Assembly: GCA_024695815.1 (NCBI GenBank)
Contig: JAILHK010000005.1
Span: 1-64,000 of the forward strand
DNA from: Prevotella sp.
Lineage (GTDB): Bacteria > Bacteroidota > Bacteroidia > Bacteroidales > Bacteroidaceae
Reading direction: 5' to 3'
DNA length: 64,000 nt
The notes under the pieces were generated by a model. The model saw only the letters and a program-made list of their open reading frames with translations, made no database searches and was not told the DNA's origin. Positions 48,058 to 56,911 of the stretch are shown here, one piece after another (the first letter of the stretch is position 1; each line of letters begins with the position of its first letter). The position numbers and the translations under genes were made by a program.

Positions 48058-49650
48058 TTATTTCTTGTTGTCAACGGCGCATTGCTCTACGGGCAGACAA
48101 CGCTTGTAGTTCTCGATATAACGCTCGAAACCAGCCACATCTTCGGCTGTGGGAGCGATGCTGACACCCTTGTTGCCGGCAAAGACAACAGTCTCGAGGT
48201 AGTCGGCAAGGCTGAGCTTGCTGGCGTTGTTCACCATGAAGCCAGCCAGCAGGGCGATGCCCCAGGCACCACCTTCGCCTGCGGTCTCCATTACAGAGAT
48301 GGGGCTGTTGAGGGCAGCAGCGAGCATGCGCTGACCCACGCCGGCTGTCTTGAAGTAGCCGCCATGGCCGGTGATGCGATCCACCTTGATGTTCTCTTGC
48401 TTGAACAAGATGTCGTTGCCAATCTTCAACACGCCGATGGCACCATAGAGGTGGGCACGCATGAAGTTGGCGAGGTTGAACTTATCATTGGCTGAACGAA
48501 TGAACATGGGGCGACCTTCTGAAAGTCCGGTCACGGGCTCGCCCGAGACATAGTTGTAGGCCATCAGACCACCACAGTCGGTGTCGCCCTCGAGGGCACG
48601 GTTGAAGAGCTTACCATAGAGCTCGTTCATATCTACGGGGATGCCCAGCAGCTGCTGGTACTCCTTGAACAGACCTACCCAGGCGTTGATGTCGCTGGTG
48701 CAGTTGTTGCAATGAACCATGGCCACGAGTGAACCATCGGGTGTGGTCACCATGTCGATCATCTCGTAGGGCTTGGAGAGCTCCTTCTCGAGCACAATCA
48801 TTGAGAATGACGAGGTGCCGGCAGATACGTTACCCGTGCGCTGCTTCACGGCATTGGTAGCTACCATGCCTGTGCCTGCGTCGCCCTCGGGAGGACATAC
48901 GGGGATGCCAGCCTTGAGGTGGCCAGAAACGTCGAGTTTCTTAGCACCCTCGGGGGTGAGGAAACCGGCATTCTCGCCTGCGTTCAGTGACTTAGGCAGA
49001 ATGTCGAGCAATTTCCAAGAAAAGCCCTTTGGAGCAATCAGTTCATCGAACTTCTTGACCATGGTGGCATCGTAGGTCTTGGTCTTGGGGTCAACGGGAA
49101 TCATGCCTGAAGCGTCGCCTACGCCCAGCACGAACTGACCCGTCACCTGCCAGTGGACATAGCCGGCGAGGGTGGTGAGGTACTTGATGTCGCCCACGTG
49201 CTCCTCGTTGTCGAGGATGGCCTCATAGAGGTGGCTGATGCTCCAGCGCAGAGGGATGTTGTAGTTGAACAATTCAGAGAGCTTGGCTGCAGCCTTGCCC
49301 GTGTTGGTGTTGCGCCAGGTGCGGAAAGGCACCAGAATGTCTTGTTTCTCGTTGAAGGCCATATAGCCGTGCATCATGGCCGAGAAGCCGATGGCAGCTA
49401 GACTTTCAATCTCGCAGTCGTACTGTTTCAATACGTCCTTGCGCAGTTCGGCATAGCAGTCCTGCAGACCATACCAGATAGCCTCGGTAGAGTAGGTCCA
49501 AAGACCATCTACCAGTTGGTTTTCCCACTCGTGTGAGCCTTGTGCTATAGGCTTGTTGTTCTCGTCGATGAGAACAGCCTTGATGCGGGTAGAGCCGAAC
49601 TCGATGCCGAGGATGGCCTTACCTGCTTCGATCGTTTGTTTTGGTGTCAT
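48058..49650 (-). CDS. FGGY-family carbohydrate kinase, probable L-ribulokinase
   Basis: ATP-dependent sugar kinase of 530 residues with the FGGY/ASKHA fold: AILGIEFGSTRIKAVLID (phosphate 1), GFSAMMHGYMAFNE, WISH-type LRWSISHLYEAI and the C-terminal ITGHGGYFKTAGVGQRMLA (adenosine region). The open frame reaches 49725, but the first 25 residues come from the intergenic repeat region; the ATG at 49650 (MTPKQTIEAG) is chosen. Between araA and tkt it should phosphorylate L-ribulose in arabinose breakdown. It is not the classical E. coli-type AraB by sequence feel, so I leave the symbol blank; xylulokinase activity is a possible alternative. Confidence 0.87.
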   Translation of the reverse strand: MTPKQTIEAGKAILGIEFGSTRIKAVLIDENNKPIAQGSHEWENQLVDGLWTYSTEAIWYGLQDCYAELRKDVLKQYDCEIESLAAIGFSAMMHGYMAFNEKQDILVPFRTWRNTNTGKAAAKLSELFNYNIPLRWSISHLYEAILDNEEHVGDIKYLTTLAGYVHWQVTGQFVLGVGDASGMIPVDPKTKTYDATMVKKFDELIAPKGFSWKLLDILPKSLNAGENAGFLTPEGAKKLDVSGHLKAGIPVCPPEGDAGTGMVATNAVKQRTGNVSAGTSSFSMIVLEKELSKPYEMIDMVTTPDGSLVAMVHCNNCTSDINAWVGLFKEYQQLLGIPVDMNELYGKLFNRALEGDTDCGGLMAYNYVSGEPVTGLSEGRPMFIRSANDKFNLANFMRAHLYGAIGVLKIGNDILFKQENIKVDRITGHGGYFKTAGVGQRMLAAALNSPISVMETAGEGGAWGIALLAGFMVNNASKLSLADYLETVVFAGNKGVSIAPTAEDVAGFERYIENYKRCLPVEQCAVDNKK

Positions 49651-49680
49651 AGCGATGATAGTTATTTGTAGAAAACAAAG

Positions 49681-49746
49681 GCACGAAGGCACGAAGGTTG
49701 GTGGCTGCCTCGGTCGAAGCTCCATCGTATCTTCGTTTCTTCGTGC
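49681..49746 (-). promoter_or_regulatory. Repeat and inverted repeat between araA and the kinase gene
   Basis: GCACGAAG occurs twice in tandem (49681-49688, 49689-49696), and its complement CTTCGTGC lies at 49739-49746, allowing alternative hairpins in the 106-bp intercistronic leader. A further CTTCG/CGAAG pair lies inside. Possible mRNA processing or attenuation site. Confidence 0.5.
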
Positions 49747-49756
49747 TCAGAAAATA

Positions 49757-51298
49757 TTATTTCAATGCTTTGTTAAGCATGAAGTAAACCTCGTTGTTGC
49801 GGAGTGTCTGTTTGAAATCAGCAATGTTGGTCTGCTTGTTGATCTTGACATACTCGATGCCCAGCATCTCGGCAAAGTCTTCCCAGTACTCCTCGGTGAT
49901 GTCGTAAGAGAAAGCGCTGTGGTGAGTACCACCAGCCAGGATCCATGCAGCAGCACCAATCTCGAAGCTGGGCTGAGGAATCCACAGAGCAGAAGCTACG
50001 GGGAGCTTAGGCATTGGTTTGGGCTCGATGCACTCTACCTCCTGAGAAATCAGACGGAAACGGTTGCCCAGGTCAACAACAGTGGCCTTGATACCGGCAC
50101 CTGTCTTTGAGGTGAACACCAGACGGGCTGTCTGCTGCTTGCGGATACCGATGCCGAGGAAGTGAACCTCGAGTTTGGGCTTATCGGTTGCGATGAGCGG
50201 ACAAACCTCGAGCATGTGGCTCTGCAGGCATGAGCTCTTGTCGCCGGCAAAGTTGAGGGTGTAATCCTCGAGGAACGAGCAACCGGTTGGCATGCCCTGC
50301 TGAATAACCCAGAGGGTGCGATAGAGACAAGCTGTCTTCCAGTCGCCTTCGGCACCGAAACCATAGCCTTCCTGCATCAGACGCTGTGAGGCCAGGCCGG
50401 GAATCTGGTCGAAACCACAGAAGTTAGGATCGTCGATGTTGGCATCGCCCAGATCGTCGAAGTTCGTGGTGAAGGCTGTAGCGCCCTCGTCCTTCAGTAC
50501 GCGGCGCAGAGCAATCTCGGCCTTGGCAGCATTCTTCACCTTTTCCCAGTAAACCTCCTCGCCACTCTCATCAATCTTGATGGTGTATTCCTTCTTGTAC
50601 TCCTCAACCAGGGCGTCGGCCTCGGCATCGGTTACCTTCTTGAAGTACTCCATCAGTGAGCTGACGGGGTAGTAGTCAACATGGTAGCCCAGACGCTGTT
50701 CGAACTCTACACGGTCGCCATCAGTCACGGCAACGTTGTTCATATTCATACCGAACATCAGGCAGCGTACGTTGTGAGCATCGGCCACACCTGCTGCCAC
50801 GCGAGCCCAAACGGCAATCTGCTTCTGAGCCTTCTCATCCTTCCAGTAGCCACAAACCACCTTGCGAGCCACACGCATGCGGGTGCAGATGTGTCCGAAC
50901 TCGATGTCGCCATGAGCACTCTGGTTCAGGTTCATGAAGTCCATGTCGATGTCGCTCCAGGGAATCTCGGCATTGTACTGTGAGTGGAAGTGGAGCAGAG
51001 GCTTCTGCAACTGCTGCAGACCCTTGATCCACATCTTTGCGGGCGAGAAGGTGTGCATCCAGGTGATGATACCTACGCACTTCTCGTCGTTGTTGGCAGC
51101 CAGCATGACCTGCTCTACCTCTTTAGAGCTGTTGGCTGTGCCCTTATATACAATCTTGACGGGGATGTTGCCGCTTTTGTTCAGACCGTCAACCATCTCT
51201 TTTGAGTGTCCGTCGACTGCAACTACAGCGTCGCCTCCGTAAAGGAGCTGAGCGCCAGTTACCCACCAAATCTCGAAATTGTCAAATGCTTTAATCAT
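49757..51298 (-). CDS. araA: L-arabinose isomerase
   Basis: Converts L-arabinose to L-ribulose in the cytosol with Mn2+. It has 513 residues. Recognisable AraA segments: WWVTGAQLLYGGDAV near the N-terminus, GIITWMHTFSPAKMWIKGLQ, LHFHSQYNAEIPW, the metal-binding Glu regions MQEGYGFGAEGDWKTA and SFLEDYTLNF, and His of LEVHFLGIG; WILAGGTHHSAFSYDI contains the last metal ligand. It sits between araD and the kinase. Its leader contains four GTAGCTTA-like direct repeats. Confidence 0.97.
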   Translation of the reverse strand: MIKAFDNFEIWWVTGAQLLYGGDAVVAVDGHSKEMVDGLNKSGNIPVKIVYKGTANSSKEVEQVMLAANNDEKCVGIITWMHTFSPAKMWIKGLQQLQKPLLHFHSQYNAEIPWSDIDMDFMNLNQSAHGDIEFGHICTRMRVARKVVCGYWKDEKAQKQIAVWARVAAGVADAHNVRCLMFGMNMNNVAVTDGDRVEFEQRLGYHVDYYPVSSLMEYFKKVTDAEADALVEEYKKEYTIKIDESGEEVYWEKVKNAAKAEIALRRVLKDEGATAFTTNFDDLGDANIDDPNFCGFDQIPGLASQRLMQEGYGFGAEGDWKTACLYRTLWVIQQGMPTGCSFLEDYTLNFAGDKSSCLQSHMLEVCPLIATDKPKLEVHFLGIGIRKQQTARLVFTSKTGAGIKATVVDLGNRFRLISQEVECIEPKPMPKLPVASALWIPQPSFEIGAAAWILAGGTHHSAFSYDITEEYWEDFAEMLGIEYVKINKQTNIADFKQTLRNNEVYFMLNKALK

Positions 51299-51325
51299 AA
51301 TATTGTTAGTTTTTAATTAATAATT

Positions 51326-51402
51326 AGTAGCTTATTTGATTAATAATAAGTAGCTTATTGAATTAACAAAGTAGCTGTTTCGTTTGTCTTTATTGTAGCT
51401 TA
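51326..51402 (-). repeat. Direct repeats in the araA leader
   Basis: On the minus strand TAAGCTAC (plus strand GTAGCTTA) occurs at 51395-51402, 51350-51357 and 51327-51334, plus a variant ACAGCTAC at 51371-51378. The spacing is 21-24 bp. The first copy covers the araD stop codon. The rest of the 101-bp gap is AT-rich. Confidence 0.8.
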
Positions 51403-52110
51403 ATGCTTCTGGCCCTTCTGGCCATAGTAGGCGTTAGGACCGTGCTTGCGCATGTAGTGCTTCTCTACCAGGAGTGGGTTCATGGTGAGGTTGGGGTTCA
51501 CCGAGAACGCGATGAAGGCCATCTTGGCACATTGTTCCATCACCTTGGCATTATACACGGCATTGTCGGGCGATGTGCCCCATGAGAAAGGACCATGGTT
51601 CTTTACAAGCACAGCGGGGGTATGATCAGGGTTAATCTTGCGAATGTTCAAAATCTCATCGACAATGACATTGCCGGTCTCCAATTCGTACTGTCCCTTA
51701 ACCTCAGCTTCGGTCATGTCGCGTGTGCAGGGGATGTCCTGATAGAAATAGTCGGCGTGCGTAGTGCCGATGTTGGGAATGTCGCGACCTGCCTGTGCAA
51801 ATGCTGTGGCATAGGTGGAGTGGGTGTGAACCACGCCCTGGATATTGGGGAATGCCTTATATAATATAAGGTGTGTGGGTGTGTCGCTCGAAGGGTTGAG
51901 TTCGCCCTCTACCACTTTGCCGGTCTCGAGGTCAACTACCACCATGTCTTCTGCCTTCATCTCGTCGTAGCTCACGCCACTAGGCTTGATGACAACGAGA
52001 CCTTTCTCGCGGTCTATACCAGACACGTTACCCCATGTGAAGATAACTAGTCCTTGCTTGACAAGGTCAAGATTGGCCTTGAATACTTTTTGTTTTAGTG
52101 ATTCTAACAT
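51400..52110 (-). CDS. araD: L-ribulose-5-phosphate 4-epimerase
   Basis: Class II aldolase-like zinc enzyme that makes D-xylulose 5-phosphate from L-ribulose 5-phosphate. It has 236 residues. The features are [38 protein letters not shown], the zinc motif [13 protein letters not shown] (HxH), and a further His in [12 protein letters not shown]. It is followed by araA and preceded, after 45 bp, by the AraR-type regulator. Confidence 0.96.
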   Translation of the reverse strand: MLESLKQKVFKANLDLVKQGLVIFTWGNVSGIDREKGLVVIKPSGVSYDEMKAEDMVVVDLETGKVVEGELNPSSDTPTHLILYKAFPNIQGVVHTHSTYATAFAQAGRDIPNIGTTHADYFYQDIPCTRDMTEAEVKGQYELETGNVIVDEILNIRKINPDHTPAVLVKNHGPFSWGTSPDNAVYNAKVMEQCAKMAFIAFSVNPNLTMNPLLVEKHYMRKHGPNAYYGQKGQKH

Positions 52111-52155
52111 GTTTGTTATACGTTTTAATGAGGAAACCTCAATTTGTTCTGTTCG

Positions 52156-52830
52156 TTATAGTTTGAAGTTTGGATCTTCAGAGTATGCCTTCTTGTTGAA
52201 TCGATAGAGAGCTGCTCCGCGTTTGGATGTCACCTTGTCGATGAGCTCGGTCTTCTCGATGAAGTCCATATCCTTGATGCGCTTACGGAAGTTGCGCTTG
52301 TCTATCTCTTCGCCTAACACGGCCTCGTAGAGTTTCTGCAACTGGGTGAGTGTGAAGAGTGGTGGAAGCAGGCGGAAGCTGATAGGCTCGGACTTAATCT
52401 TCTGGCGCATCATGCGGAGGGCCTTGTCAACCATCTGGTTGTGGTCTGAATAGAGGTGAGGCAACTCGTTGATGTCCACCCATTCCACGTCGTGTTCCAA
52501 ACGAAGCTTCTCGTCGTAGTCCTTGACGTTGATAAGTGCGTAGTAAGCAATTGAGATAACGCGCTCGCCTGGATCACGATCTACAGCACCAAAGGCTCCC
52601 ACCTGACGCATATAGAGTTTGCTGAGCCCAGTCAGTTCGTTGAGTGTGTTGGCTGCACAGTCGTCAATACTTTCGTCGGGGCCAACGAAGCCTCCGTAGA
52701 GGCTCCATTCGCCACGACCCGGGTCCATCTTACGACGACCTATGAGTACTTTCAGCTTGCCATTCTCGAAACCAAAGATGATACAGTCTACTGACACCCA
52801 GGCTTTAGCATGTTCTTGATAGAATGTCAT
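52156..52830 (-). CDS. araR: NrtR-family (Nudix-like) regulator, probable AraR
   Basis: A 224-residue transcription factor: residues about 8-145 are a Nudix-fold sensor domain and the last 70 form a winged helix (FTLTQLQKLYEAVLGEEIDKRNFRKRI). The Nudix box at 47-69 is degenerate: the REUxEE core reads N61-T62-L63-N64-E65-L66, so three of the catalytic residues are gone and hydrolase activity is unlikely. This fits the characterised Bacteroides thetaiotaomicron AraR, which binds L-arabinose and represses the arabinose genes. Located between the symporter and araD, as in that organism. Confidence 0.88.
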   Translation of the reverse strand: MTFYQEHAKAWVSVDCIIFGFENGKLKVLIGRRKMDPGRGEWSLYGGFVGPDESIDDCAANTLNELTGLSKLYMRQVGAFGAVDRDPGERVISIAYYALINVKDYDEKLRLEHDVEWVDINELPHLYSDHNQMVDKALRMMRQKIKSEPISFRLLPPLFTLTQLQKLYEAVLGEEIDKRNFRKRIKDMDFIEKTELIDKVTSKRGAALYRFNKKAYSEDPNFKL

Positions 52831-52845
52831 TGCGTTCTTCCTTTA

Positions 52846-54591
52846 TTACCAGAAATAAACATAGAAACAAGCGCAGAGGCCAATTACAACCATTGTGCCA
52901 ATAATGTCCCATGCACCCCAGCTCTCCTTGATAGACTTCTTGAAATCGGAAGAGAAGGTGATGGCGTCAACCTGTGCTTTAGAAGGTGCTGGTGTGAAGC
53001 AGCTGACAACTACCATCAGAAGGATGATGAATACCAACAGCCAGCACTCGAAGATGAGCCAGTTGGTCTGCCAGAACCATGCTGTGTTCTCCCAGAAGGC
53101 ACCATCCATTACGGCTTTGCCAGAATCTGTGACTACGTTGGTGACAAGGCGAAGCATACCAATAAGGAATCCGCCAATCAGACCCCATTCACCTGCCTTT
53201 GGAGTGATCTTCTTTGAGAAGATACCCAGGGTGAAGACTGCTACCATGGCTGGTGCTATCAGCGACTGGATGTCCTGTAGATAAGAATAGAGGTTACCCA
53301 TGTTCATCATGATAGGCATCCAAGCCAGACCCAGCAGCACGACAACGACTGTTGCTATACGACCAACGAATACGTAGTGGGCTTCGCTCATGCCTTTCTT
53401 CATTGGCTTGTAGAAGTCCTCGGTGAAGAGGGTGGCACAGCTATTGAAGAAGGCTGCAAGTGAGGCAACAAGTGCGCATACGAAACCAATAGTTACGATA
53501 CCCTTGACACCTGCAGGCAGAATGTTCTTAACCATCATGGCGAAGGCACCGTCAGTTGACTCGTGATTGGTGATGTCCATCACGATACCGCTATCAGGAT
53601 TCTGTGAGAGTGCATAGGCAATCATACCAGGGATAAGGAACATGAAGCAAGGCAGAATCTTAAAGAAACCTGCTGCGATGGTGCCGCGACGGGCTCGCTT
53701 GATAACTTCGGCGTTGTCCTCGCCAGGCACCTGACCAAGTACACGCTGAACGATGTGCTGGTCGGTACACCAGTACCAGAAACCGATGATTGAGGCACCA
53801 AGGAATACTACATAGCCAGGGAACTGAGGATACATGGGATCACCGGGCTCGGTGTGGAACATGTGAGTAGTTCCGAAACCATCGTGTGCAGCATTACATG
53901 CAGCCATCATGTTTTCCCAACCAGCAACAATGCTGCCATCGCCCAGTGCCGACAGTCCGAGGAAGAGCACCATGAATGAACCAATGATGAGGATGGGGGT
54001 CTGGATGGTAGAGAGGGTCATGACACCCTTCATGCCACCAAATACGGTGAATACGGCTGTGATGACAATCAAGCCAATGGCGCCATACCAGAAGGGGATA
54101 CCCAAGAGGAATTTGAAGAAGATACCACCAGTGAAGGCTGTGACTGAAACCTTTGTCAGTACGTAGGCCACCAGTGTGATAATGCTGAGCCATGAACCTG
54201 TGCGCTGGGTGTAGCGGAACTTCAGGAAGTCTGGCATGGTGATAATCTTACCCATCTTGTTGATTAGCAACTGGTAGAAGGGCACGAACAGCCAACCCAG
54301 GATGAGGATCATCCAACCCTGCATCTCCCAATGGGCCATACCAACACCGTCTTTAGCACCAGTACCAGCCAAACCAACAAGGTGTTCGGAACCGATATTG
54401 GCTGCGAAAATGGCCATACCGATCACGTACCAAGGCTCGCCCTTACCAAAGAGGTAGGCAGAAGAGTCTTCACCCTGCTGGGCTTTCTTATCTTTCCAAA
54501 TGGCATACCATACTGCTGCCACTACTCCTAAAAGGCCGACGGCAAGAATGGTCCAGTCGAGCCATATAAATTCATGAGAACTCCAATTCAT
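52846..54591 (-). CDS. Sodium:solute symporter (SSS family), probable arabinose importer
   Basis: Inner-membrane Na+-coupled carrier of 581 residues with about 14 membrane helices. Family marks include GLVGVVAAVWYAIW near the N-terminus, IGMAIFAANIGSEHLVGLAGTGA, the sodium-site region of SGLT-like proteins (WYWCTDQHIVQRVLG) and the long MTLSTIQTPILIIGSF. It is the SGLT-like subgroup. Position between the aldose epimerase and AraR makes L-arabinose, possibly also galactose or xylose, the likely cargo. It ends 15 bp before araR. Confidence 0.88.
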   Translation of the reverse strand: MNWSSHEFIWLDWTILAVGLLGVVAAVWYAIWKDKKAQQGEDSSAYLFGKGEPWYVIGMAIFAANIGSEHLVGLAGTGAKDGVGMAHWEMQGWMILILGWLFVPFYQLLINKMGKIITMPDFLKFRYTQRTGSWLSIITLVAYVLTKVSVTAFTGGIFFKFLLGIPFWYGAIGLIVITAVFTVFGGMKGVMTLSTIQTPILIIGSFMVLFLGLSALGDGSIVAGWENMMAACNAAHDGFGTTHMFHTEPGDPMYPQFPGYVVFLGASIIGFWYWCTDQHIVQRVLGQVPGEDNAEVIKRARRGTIAAGFFKILPCFMFLIPGMIAYALSQNPDSGIVMDITNHESTDGAFAMMVKNILPAGVKGIVTIGFVCALVASLAAFFNSCATLFTEDFYKPMKKGMSEAHYVFVGRIATVVVVLLGLAWMPIMMNMGNLYSYLQDIQSLIAPAMVAVFTLGIFSKKITPKAGEWGLIGGFLIGMLRLVTNVVTDSGKAVMDGAFWENTAWFWQTNWLIFECWLLVFIILLMVVVSCFTPAPSKAQVDAITFSSDFKKSIKESWGAWDIIGTMVVIGLCACFYVYFW

Positions 54592-54644
54592 AGTTGTATT
54601 AGTAATTATTGTAGTTAGTTTGTTTGTAGTTTTTCGAGACTCCC

Positions 54645-55826
54645 TTATTTCACAGAGAACTTGAATACCAAGTGACTGTAGTACTTCTCACCAGGACTCA
54701 GGAATGGACTTGGCCACTCGGGATGGTTGGGTGAGTTGGGGTACTTCTGACTCTCAAGACATACAGAAGGACGCTGAGGGTACTTCACGCCACCCTTGCG
54801 AACCTTGTCCTGCTCACCGTTGATGCCTTGGAAGTTGCCAGTGTAAACCTGCATGCCGGGCTCGTTGGTGAAGGCCTCGAGCAGAATTCCAGTCTTTGGA
54901 GAGTAGAGTGATGCAGCAACCTGTGTGTCGTCGCCCTTACCGTCCTTATAGGTGTTCAGAATCCAGTTGTGGTCGAAACCATTGCCAAACTTTACCTGCT
55001 CGAAGTCCATGCGCAGAGAATCCTGGATGGCATGGGCTGTGCGGAAATCCATAGGTGTGCCGGCTACCTCACAGATTTCGCCAGTAGGCATAAAGGTAGA
55101 GTCGGCAGGTGTGAACTTGTCTGCATTGATATACAACTCCATATCCATTGCGGGCTGAGTGGGATCGCCGTTCAGGTTGAAGTAAGAGTGGTTAGTCATA
55201 TTGACAATAGTGGGCTGGTCGGTCTCGGCCTCCATCTTGATGTCAATGGCGTTGTCACTGGTCAGCGTGTAGGTGACGGTGGCTTTTACCTCGCCGGGGA
55301 AGTTGTTGTCGCCATCGGGGCTGACAAGTGTGAGTTTTAATGTGGTAGAGTCAATCTGCTCGGCATCGAAAATCTGATACTGCCATCCGGTGGGACCACC
55401 GTGCAGACAATGGCCGAAATTGTTCTGGGGCAACTGAATGGTAGAGTCGCCAATGCAGAACTGACCGTTCTTGATGCGGTTGGCATAGCGACCAATAGAG
55501 GCGCCAAAGTCGCTACCGAAGTTTTCTGCGTCGGCATACTGGGCAATGTTGTCGTAGCCTAAAACGACGTCGGTGAGCTTGCCGTCACGATTAGGAACCA
55601 TCAATGAAACCAGACGGGCACCAAAATTGGTGATACATGCCTCCACACCATTCTCGTTGACAAGGGTGTAGAGCTTCACGGGTTTCTCGTTGATTACGGT
55701 GTCAAACTTTTCAGGGTTCAGTCCCGAAACAGTCAGATTTGCAGCTTCTTGGCTGCCACTACATGCACAAAACGCGAGCGCCATCGATGCGCCGAGTCCG
55801 AACAAACTAGCTTTTAATGCTTTCAT
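54645..55826 (-). CDS. galM: Aldose 1-epimerase, lipoprotein
   Basis: Mutarotase that interconverts alpha and beta anomers of aldoses. It has 393 residues, with a lipoprotein signal (KASLFGLGASMALAFCAC, lipobox AFCAC-type), so it is anchored in the envelope rather than cytosolic as in E. coli. Catalytic residues: His in FGHCLHGGPTGWQ and in NMTNHSYFNLNGD, Glu in SVCLESQKYPNSPNHPEWP. First gene of the arabinose run; it would prepare the sugar anomer for the symporter or isomerase. Which sugar it uses is not visible. Confidence 0.93.
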   Translation of the reverse strand: MKALKASLFGLGASMALAFCACSGSQEAANLTVSGLNPEKFDTVINEKPVKLYTLVNENGVEACITNFGARLVSLMVPNRDGKLTDVVLGYDNIAQYADAENFGSDFGASIGRYANRIKNGQFCIGDSTIQLPQNNFGHCLHGGPTGWQYQIFDAEQIDSTTLKLTLVSPDGDNNFPGEVKATVTYTLTSDNAIDIKMEAETDQPTIVNMTNHSYFNLNGDPTQPAMDMELYINADKFTPADSTFMPTGEICEVAGTPMDFRTAHAIQDSLRMDFEQVKFGNGFDHNWILNTYKDGKGDDTQVAASLYSPKTGILLEAFTNEPGMQVYTGNFQGINGEQDKVRKGGVKYPQRPSVCLESQKYPNSPNHPEWPSPFLSPGEKYYSHLVFKFSVK

Positions 55827-56187
55827 TGGTTTTGGGTTTTAATTATAATAAAATCTGTTGTAGGTTTCCAAATTTGGGTGTAAAATTACAACATTCTTTT
55901 AAATTAGCCAAATATATTCATGTGTTTTTTACTACTTATTGTTTATTTTAACAATATCCGTTTGTTGCTACTTCTGTGCAGAATAAAGGAAAATGAGAGG
56001 TTTTTTGTGAAACTGCGCTGTTGAAAAGTGTAAAGAAAACCTTCTTTGTATTGTTCTCTGTTTTGAGAAGTGAGGTAGGGGGGTATATCTGTTGTTCTGC
56101 TATATTGCTTAATTTGTTTTGTGTGGTTATTCAATCACTTTTGGCTTGTAATAGTTGCCGTCTTGTCTCCTTGTTTGGCCGCTTTTG

Positions 56188-56340
56188 TTATCTTATTCGA
56201 ACCCTTTTAGCTGTCAATAGTTCTTTCTTTATGTCTTTAATGACTTTTAAATAAATATCCATGTTATTTCCACTTTTTGTATGCCCTAGCTTTGGCTTTT
56301 GCTTTAGTCGGTCCTTTTCTAAGATAACAAGTTCTACAGG
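56188..56340 (-). pseudogene. Possible decayed coding fragment
   Basis: The minus strand stays open for about 50 codons and contains an ATG at 56262 (MDIYLKVIKDIKKELLTAKR). A second short lysine/arginine-rich open stretch follows the TAA in the same direction. Composition is protein-like, but no start, family or promoter is recognised; it may be a relic of an inserted element or chance. Confidence 0.25.
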
Positions 56341-56347
56341 CTTGATG

Positions 56348-56400
56348 TTTCACGGGTGCGTGAAAAAATTTGGTGGTTCCGAAAATTAATATTACCTTTG
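56348..56400 (+). promoter_or_regulatory. Promoter with upstream dyad for the DUF4375-smpB-metH operon
   Basis: TTTG (56369-56372), 20 bp, TACCTTTG (56393-56400), with the ATG only 4 nt further on. A perfect 7-bp inverted repeat (TTTCACG 56348-56354, CGTGAAA 56359-56365) abuts the -33 box. The transcription start should fall at or next to the ATG. Confidence 0.75.
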
Positions 56401-56404
56401 CACT

Positions 56405-56911
56405 ATGAAACAGATTATCGTAAAAGATACCGATTTGAGCAATGCTGCTCTTGAAGGAATGGATGCTTTCTTGCAGGTTTTTATTGACGCCCTGCGCGAG
56501 GCTGTCGGAGGCGAACCCAGTGCTGAAACTATTCAGGAATTGAATGCCGATCAGATGACGCTACTTTGCTGGGATACGTTGCATCAGGAAGTAATGGATG
56601 GTGGTTTTGTACAGTTGATACACAATGGCTACGGACCTTTCATCTTCAAGAATCCCTTTGCCAAGGCGCTGAATAAGATGTGGCATATGCGCGACCTGTC
56701 GAAGATGCTTTACGAGGTGCATACACTGTGGCTGGAAAACCGCGAGGCGTTGGAGGCCGATTGTACCGACGAGGAGTTTATGGCACTCTTTGAACAGTAT
56801 CCACAGTTCGACGACTACGATGATATGTTTGTGGAAAACGAAGAGATGTGGACAGAACAGATTGCCCACTATGTGGATGAGAATATTGAGAAATTTGCAG
56901 TTGTAGAATGA
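56405..56911 (+). CDS. DUF4375 (DMP19-like) protein
   Basis: A 168-residue acidic cytosolic protein. Recognised by [21 protein letters not shown] and the following KALNKMW...YEVHTLW region of the DMP19/DUF4375 family; the acidic tail is rich in Asp/Glu ([18 protein letters not shown]). Biochemical role not known in bacteria. First gene of an operon with smpB and metH, joined by an ATGA overlap. The start codon is almost on the promoter, suggesting a leaderless mRNA. Confidence 0.82.
   Translation: MKQIIVKDTDLSNAALEGMDAFLQVFIDALREAVGGEPSAETIQELNADQMTLLCWDTLHQEVMDGGFVQLIHNGYGPFIFKNPFAKALNKMWHMRDLSKMLYEVHTLWLENREALEADCTDEEFMALFEQYPQFDDYDDMFVENEEMWTEQIAHYVDENIEKFAVVE

Larger units (their letters stand above)
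55827..56404. other. AT-rich intergenic region upstream of galM and the smpB operon
   Basis: A 578-bp divergent region. Near galM, CCAAATTTGG (55868-55877) is a perfect palindrome close to the expected galM start site, with a -7-like TAATTTTA beside it. In the middle, minus-strand open frames of 24-50 codons (56188-56340) look like decayed coding DNA. At the right end lie TTTCACG-N4-CGTGAAA (56348-56365) and the operon promoter. No intact gene is recognised. Confidence 0.65.

Noticed and set aside
49651..49725. N-terminal extension of the FGGY kinase
   Set aside because: The residues (MELRPRQPPTFVPSCLCF) translate the intercistronic inverted-repeat region; the family start is at 49650.
56021..56254. 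77-codon plus-strand ORF in the galM-smpB gap
   Set aside because: Hydrophobic, Cys-rich and low-complexity in AT-rich DNA, with no promoter box or start context; probably chance.
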